From Brachionus manjavacas (Eukaryota > Rotifera > Eurotatoria > Ploima > Brachionidae): a stretch of DNA of 64,000 nt. The stretch spans positions 4,283,501-4,347,500 of the forward strand of contig JAHQIY010000007.1 in the NCBI GenBank assembly GCA_019054805.1, written 5' to 3'. Under the pieces are notes generated by a model. That model was given only the letters and a program-made list of their open reading frames with translations. It made no database searches and had not been told where the DNA came from. Below, piece by piece: positions 58,031-64,000 of the stretch. The translations under genes and the position numbers were made by a program. Position 1 is the first letter of the stretch; every line of letters starts with the position of its first letter.

Positions 58031-59500
58031 ATGGAAGCGACTCCCCTGACACAACATCAACTCCATGAATTTCACCTAGATAATGGTGAGAAAAAATACT
58101 CAATTTCCTATTAAATTTTTAAATTACTTTATAGGATCAATTGAAACTACTGGGACGACCATTTTGCTAGAAAACGTGGACGAAACCAATCTTACTCAAA
58201 ATCAAATATTAGAACAAACAGTACTAACTTCTCAGAATAATCACGGTTCTACGTCAATAGGAGCTTGTCCGATTTGTGGCGACGAAATAAGCGGATTCCA
58301 TTACGGCACATTTTCCTGTGAATCCTGCAAAGGCTTCTTTAAGCGCACAGTCCAAAATAAAAAAGTGTTTCAATGCCACTCGGGCGATGGAGAATGCAAC
58401 ATTACATCTTTTAACCGCAAGCGGTGTCCAGCTTGCCGGTTCACCAAATGTTTAAAAGCAGGAATGAGAGTGGATGCAATTAGAGAGGATAGACATCGGG
58501 GTGGAAGGAGTTCGTATGAAGGTGCCAGATTTTATATGCCCAAAGGCACTGGCACTAAAAAAAAGTATATCGAAAACATTTACGGTGGTGTAGAGTTGAC
58601 ATACGCATTCCAAGTTCCAAATGAACCGGTTGTACCAAAACTAATTCAAGAAATAGCTAGAATAAATGATGTATAAACTAATATTTTTAATTAAATTTTA
58701 AAGTTGATTTAATGAATTTCTAGCTATTGAAAGGGGATGATGATGATATTAAAGAAGGATGTTTTTTTTCTACGAATGATCCAAACATTGTAAACAATTT
58801 TTTGCATATAACCGATTTGAGACTTTACAAAATTGTTAAATGGGCTCGAAATTTGCCCTGTTTTACATCTACTCTACAAGAAGATCAAATTTTATTGCTC
58901 CAAAATGCCTGGTGTGACTTGCTATTGCTGGACGTCTGCAACAAAACAATGACCAATATGTCCAAATCAAATGGAAGGTCGATAATATTCACCAAAAATC
59001 ACATAATTGATCAGCAAATAGCTGACTGCATCCAGCTGTCAGAGATCATGTCCCAACTGTACGATTTAATGACCATGATTGAATCGATACGAATGGATAA
59101 TAATGAATTCGTAGCACTCAAGGTTTTGATTTTACTTTCACCTGGTAATTCGATAAGAAAAGTAAATGTTTTTCAGTTTAAAAATAATTTTTAAGATTCC
59201 GGACGGTTAAAGGACGAAGAAAGAGTTCAAAGGACCCAAGAAGATGTCATTGATGCTTTATATACTTATACAAGTTCGAACTACAAGGAACAATTAGGAA
59301 AATACGGAGAAATTCTAACTCTGTGCTCCTACATAACGAACGTTTCAATTCATTTTAAAACATATTTATTTAATAAGTTAAAAGATTTAGAAAATGGTTT
59401 AATGGAACAAAATCAAGATCAATCGAGTCATAATTGTGGTCTCTTGATGGAACTTCTCAAAGGAGATCTTTTATTTCAACCAAGTTATTCAATAAATTAA
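58031..59500 (+). CDS. Hr39: Nuclear receptor HR39 (NR5B family)
   Basis: A DNA-binding transcription factor of the NR5 group. Four exons join in frame (58031-58085, 58135-58670, 58724-59144, 59196-59500), 438 residues; introns 49, 53 and 51 bp. The DNA-binding domain starts at Cys63 ([14 protein letters not shown]), with NR5-type P-box [10 protein letters not shown] and second finger [14 protein letters not shown]. The following Ftz-F1-box region, [14 protein letters not shown], is of HR39 type rather than FTZ-F1. The ligand-binding domain runs from [19 protein letters not shown] through [13 protein letters not shown] to the AF-2 helix LLMELLKGD. The protein is short, with only 60 residues before the zinc fingers. 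The D-box holds six residues (C-HSGDGE-C) instead of the usual five. AATAAA at 59564. Confidence 0.94.
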
Positions 59501-60172
59501 ATCCCAGTGGAAATTGTTTTGTTTCTAGTTAAGATATTTTATTTTGTACATATATTTGATTAAAATAAAATTTATCATGAATTTTTGTTAAATTTATTTA
59601 GTCTGTTTTTGGGTGTTTTATGTATTTTTTTGTTATTCGAAATTTAAAGGTGGTGATAATTCTTATTAGAAGAAAAAAAAGAATATCTTGAAGTTGATGA
59701 TCAACTTAAAGGGTTTATCTTTGGAAATTAAATTAATCTCTGAATTTAAATAATTAATACAGTATGTCTTGAATATAGAGAGCATAACAACAAAAAAAAA
59801 TCAAAAAATTTTAAGTAGTGAAAATTTGAAATAAAAATCATCAAATAAAACAAACTATACTATCTAATAGAATTTTTTTTTAGCTTTCTTTTTATATATA
59901 AATTGTCCAAAAAAAAACTTCTTAACACTCCAAAACTCTTTTTTAAAATACTTAGATAAAATTCATTAAAAAAATTAGTATTTAAAGTTTAGAACATTCA
60001 TTTTTTTAATAAAATTTTACCACACCTTAACAATCCTGGAAATTATTCTTTCACACAATATTTAGTCTTTTTTTATTGTTTACATGCACTTTTTACAACT
60101 CATTAATTATTTTTTGCTTTAAAAACGGTGATTTTATTGAGTTGTACCATTTCGTTGATTTTTCCATAAAAA
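59501..60172. other. Intergenic, no gene seen
   Basis: HR39 3' UTR with a polyadenylation signal, then A/T-rich DNA up to the Tc1 relic, whose 5' terminal repeat may lie here but was not identified. Confidence 0.45.
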
Positions 60173-61041
60173 TGGATAAAAAAAAAGTAACTGAGGCGCA
60201 AATAATGTGGCAAATAATTGAACTGTTGAAGCAAAAGACAAAGTCTCAACAAGAAATAGCTGATTTAGTAGGAGTTTCGAAAAAATGCGTATTTACATCA
60301 AATAAGTATGAGAAGACTTCGGTGGCCAAAAAATTACCAAGTCTGGTAGATCTCGAAAGCTTTCCGATCGAAATGAATCGTACATTTTTATAAAGGTCAA
60401 AATCATTCCTACAAAAAGCTATAGGTAACTAGCTTCTGACTTTAGTTCTAAGTTTCCAAATGTTAGTGTTAATAAAGACACTGTTTGAAAAAATATCTAA
60501 AAAATATAAAAGACTCAATAGTCGTTTTCAGCAATTAATCTAATTTTGAAGTATTAAACTGAAAATCAAGAGTGTTCGTAAAACGTTTCGCGAACCAAAA
60601 GTATCACCCAAAGTTTTGTTTACCAAAGTTACAGTAAAGTTGAGGTTCGGTTGGAATTTGGGGATGTATTGATCATAAAGATACTGGTTGCTGCTCTATT
60701 TATACAAACAGAATCAATCACTTTTTATAGATGGTCACCCTGAAAAATCAGTTGCTACCATCAGCCGAGAAATTTTTTTATCAGAGTCAGCATTGGATTT
60801 TTCAGCAAGATAGGGCTAGTTCGCATACTCCCCATTCCGTTCGTGATTGATTTCAAGAAAAACAAATATCTGTCCTCCCTTCGTGACCAAGATCACCTGA
60901 TCTTAATCCAATAGAGAATTTATGGTCATATATAGGCCACAAAATGGTCAATACAAAGATTAAATCAGTAGAGCATCTAAAAAGCGTTCTTTTTGATGAA
61001 TGGTTGAAAGTTCCAAGTGAAATAGTCAATTTTCTATCCTA
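60173..61041 (+). pseudogene. Tc1-type transposase, decayed
   Basis: Starts MDKKKVTEAQIMWQIIELLK with an HTH (QQEIADLVGVSKK). In another frame it continues SGRSRKLSDRNESYIFIKVK, then ELASDF-like and SKFPNVSVNKDTV. The catalytic end is readable: FQQDRASSHTPHSVRD and LNPIENLWSYIGHK, with 34 residues between the second Asp and the Glu (DD34E, Tc1 subgroup). The first Asp block is not clear. At least three stops or shifts show it is dead. Confidence 0.85.
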
Positions 61042-61579
61042 GTTTTTGTACTTTTCTAATAAAAAGTTTTTTCCTGAATAAAATGTAAACAAAAAAAATC
61101 TAACATTTGTAATATTATTATAATATTTAAAATATAAAAAAATAAAAAAAAATTTGTTTTTTATTTAGACGCACGGCTTCCCAGAAATAAACCTTGAATA
61201 AAAAAAAATTACGTAATTTTATATTTTCGTTTAAAAAAAATAAAAATTACTGAAATTAACGCAAATTATGGTAAAATCCGTATATCATAGCAGTAAATAC
61301 AATCTAAATTTTTAACTTGAGCAAAAAACGCAAATTGATTAATTACAAAATTGGATAGGAAATTCTTTTAAATTTCATATTTGATTTAGATTTAATTTTA
61401 TTATTTGTGTTCAAATAAAATAAAATCTAAATTACATCAAAAAAATTATTTCAATTTCAAAATTAGAATTCAACTTTCTATTAGAGTTTTAAAAACTTGT
61501 AAAAGTTTGTAAAAAACAAAGATTTAAATAATGTCCTTTTTAGATTTTTATTCAATAAAATTTTGATAAACTTCATATT
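61042..61579. other. Intergenic, no gene seen
   Basis: A/T-rich spacer downstream of DUF229. At 61210-61300 a short TTACGTAA / AACGCAAATTATGG / CATAGCAGTAA stretch recalls the ACGT-rich patch near 34.7 kb. Confidence 0.4.
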
Positions 61580-63519
61580 TTATTTTTTACAAAAACAAAA
61601 TTTTCTCAAATCCTTGGTCAAGTGTAATTTTTGGCTAAAGTATGGTATACACTTAGTTCCTAATCCATAGACATCAAGTCTACTTATTGAAGAAACAGGT
61701 TCGATGTGATATTTTTGATTTTTGTCATAAAAAATTGTGGCTTCATATATTCCATTATTTAACTTGGTCACAAATCGAAGCCTAACTAATTTTCCATCAT
61801 TTATATTTGCATATTTTACCGATTTCAACTCTTTTAAGACAAGAATTTCACAAAATTTCTTTACTTGAACAAGCAAGCTATTCATTTCTTTAAAAACATC
61901 ACTAACTGCCTTTTTAGAGAACTTGTCATCAATTTTCAAATGTTTCCAATCACCTATGCAGGTACAAAAATGCATCGGTGCTCCAACATGTTCACATGTT
62001 CGATTAGCAGGGATTTGGTCAAGTAGGCTAATAGATCGAATGCCATGTACAGCTTTTTCTTGTTTAATACAAGCCAAGTCTCTGATGGTTTGATAAATTT
62101 CTAGAGGTGTTGTAAATTGATTTGAATTGCGAACTAAATTTAAAATTTTATTCTTATTTTCTTGTTTGAATTTTTCAGGCAAATAAATTGAAAAATATGG
62201 AAGACGTTCTTCTAAATCGCCTTGTTCACCCTGTCGATCTGAACCATAGCGAAGACCATGATCTGAAAATAGAAAAAGTGCTGTATTGTCTAAATTTCCA
62301 TTTTCATAATTGTATTTTAAAAAAAACTCTAAATCATCATCTAATAAATTGGCTTTTGCATTGTTACCATGTGTATTCTCACCGTAGTGCATTATAGCAA
62401 CGTAATTGGCTTTCGTATTGTACATTTCAATAAATTCAGTAATTAAATTTAAAGCTTTTTGTGAACGCTTAACTGAACCAATGCATAAGTCATCCGATCT
62501 GTGATTTTTTCTGTTTTCAGCTGCTAAATTATAAGCTCTCATGTAATGATGAGCAGTATTGTTGTAGAAGCCTCGATGTCTAAAAGAAAAGGGACTGAAA
62601 TTAGGATTGTCTTCAAAGTGAAACGACATGTAACCTTTTTTTTTTTTAAAAACTAAATTTAAGATATTGCTCTATTTTTTAAATTTTAAGAAAAAACCTT
62701 GTTCATGCAAATCTTTCCAAATCATTGGAAATATTTCATCAACATGCTTTCCTTCTGGATCGTATTTATGAGCGCTTGGAAGTTCGTGTGGAAATTTTCC
62801 TGAATACAATGGTGTTAAATTGTTAAAAGTACCATCACCAACTGTCGTGTAGCCATGAAGAATAGTTGATTGTAAATTCAAGTGAAAGTATTTAGAGGTT
62901 TTGGGCAATCTTTTTAACCAAGAAACTCTAGACATTGAATCATAGCTTAATACTAAAATATTCATAGGTTGGCAAGAACTGATGACTTTATCCAGTGGCT
63001 TCGTTCTTACTAATTTTATTTTGTTACTTATTTGCACATGGATATTTGAATATACGAGAGATTGAACTTTCGATGAGCATGTTACCTCAATGAGCTCATC
63101 TTTTATCAAAAGTCCATCATCAAGATTCTTTTTTTCTGAAAATTTTAATTCGTAATCATTCAAAAAATTGATTGTTTTATACGTACATTTCAATTTTTTT
63201 AAATGTGATAAATTGATTTTTTAAAATACCATTTTGAATTTTTTAAATAACCGAATTCATCTTTTAGCTTACAAGGAGATACATATATTTTTGAATTATG
63301 TCCTGTAAAATTAAGCTGTGGTAGTTTACAGAAAAATTTTTGTCCAAAAGTTTGATTTGATTTAAAATAAAAATCATGGTCATCGAAAATTTCTGCTGAA
63401 CCTAGTTCTGTTGAGTTTTTTTTTTGATGAAATTTTGAATTAAAAATACAAAACAAATATACCGAAATGATTAGAAAACAAATTCTTTTTTTTGAACAGA
63501 ATTTTTTGAAACTTTTCAT
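61580..63519 (-). CDS. DUF229 family protein, alkaline-phosphatase/sulfatase fold (one frameshift)
   Basis: DUF229 proteins are invertebrate type II membrane proteins with a sulfatase-like fold; the substrate is unknown. N-terminus MKSFKKFCSKKRICFLII is a signal anchor (about residues 13-29). Then the Cys-rich stem (FFCKLPQLN, CTYKT, IEVTC) and the catalytic-fold motifs MNILVLSYDSMSRVSWLKRL, VGDGTFNNLTPLYSGK and LFLFSDHGLRYG. One intron (62697-62635) joins HEQ-GYMSFHFED. The frame breaks at about 63222-63227, inside a run of six A between SKWYFKK and INLSHLKKLKCTYK. One more A would make the whole coding sequence 626 codons in frame. Either a homopolymer error or a recent pseudogene. Confidence 0.88.
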
Positions 63520-64000
63520 TTTAATTTGAAATTAAAAATAACTTAGCATTAAAAATTTATGTTGAATTCTTTTTCTGAAAAAAGATAGCTTGACAAATAA
63601 ATATTTATGAACCTTTTTATTTAGGCTTCAAATATTGTGTCAAAAATAGTTTTCTTTGAATATTATTTTTTTTTACAAAAATTAATTATTTTATCAACGA
63701 TTTTGATAAAGTTTGCAAATGGTCTGAAGATTGGTCTACTCAGCTTAATGTTGAAAGGCATATAATTAATTGAACTAGCTAAAATGATGAATTTTACTAG
63801 ATAATAAAAAAATAGATAAAACAGATGAATATTACTAGATATTTTATTAAAACCTTAGATAAAAAGATAAACGACTATTTATTTAGATATTTCATTAGAT
63901 AAAAAATAAAAATACAAGATAAAAAAATGAAAAAAAAAGCAAATAAAATTTAATTAAATTAAGACTAATTAATTCTTCTTCTTTTACTTTTAATTACTTG
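63520..64000. other. Upstream of DUF229; AGATAA cluster
   Basis: No gene. Between about 63799 and 63925 the word AGATAA occurs six times in the same orientation, a possible cluster of GATA-factor sites 280-400 bp upstream of the DUF229 start codon. Otherwise A/T-rich. Confidence 0.4.

Noticed and set aside
63112..63238. Alternative intron in DUF229 (donor GTTATT near 63238, acceptor TTTTCAG near 63132) instead of a frameshift
   Set aside because: It would delete the conserved CTYKT stem motif; adding one A keeps the motif and makes the whole coding sequence a multiple of three.

Overview
Eukaryotic nuclear DNA, very AT-rich (roughly a quarter G+C by eye), from a small-genome protostome animal. 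Evidence: spliced genes with very short introns (46-79 bp in most genes), animal-specific genes (nuclear receptor HR39/NR5B, trypsin-fold proteases, DUF229, BRK1, PEX5, eIF3m, CLU) and many non-LTR and DNA-transposon remnants. HR39 (NR5B) is a protostome-type receptor. Composition and intron size would fit a monogonont rotifer such as Brachionus, but the window alone does not settle the clade.

Layout. 1-3.6 kb: 5' three exons of CLU (minus; the TPR part lies off the left edge). 5.8-7.9 kb: a five-exon Ser/Lys-rich gene of unknown function (plus). 8-28.6 kb: a serine-protease cluster with five members: SP1 (minus) and SP2 (plus) head to head, SP3 (minus), SP4 (minus, one frameshift) and SP5 (minus, truncated). 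This block is full of mobile DNA. A near full-length CR1-like LINE sits between SP4 and SP5, bounded on both sides by the same 1.1-kb sequence. 30.7-32.2 kb: eIF3m (minus, six exons). 33.5-35 kb: a TIR element and a MULE remnant. 38.4-39.9 kb: an unknown Ser/Asn-rich gene (minus). 44 kb: BRK1, with an unusual Gln/His-rich N-terminal extension (minus). 46.5-51 kb: PEX5 (plus), with one 2.6-kb intron that carries a candidate recursive splice site. 52.6-57.3 kb: LINE, MITE and other repeat debris. 58-59.5 kb: HR39 (plus, four exons). 60-61 kb: a decayed Tc1 transposase. 61.6-63.5 kb: a DUF229 gene (minus) with one homopolymer frameshift.

The housekeeping genes (CLU, eIF3m, BRK1, PEX5) are unrelated in pathway and show no operon-like spacing. 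The protease cluster is the dynamic part. Its members share an architecture of signal peptide, Lys/Arg-rich pro-region, one pro-region Cys and catalytic domain, with a single intron at the same place, inside the Trp codon of the G-W-G-S-T motif. SP3 and SP4 share an almost identical catalytic domain but have different pro-regions. Exon limits were worked out by hand from splice consensus, reading frame and family conservation. For CLU, eIF3m, PEX5, HR39, the intact proteases and (with one base restored) DUF229 and SP4, the joined exons stay in frame.
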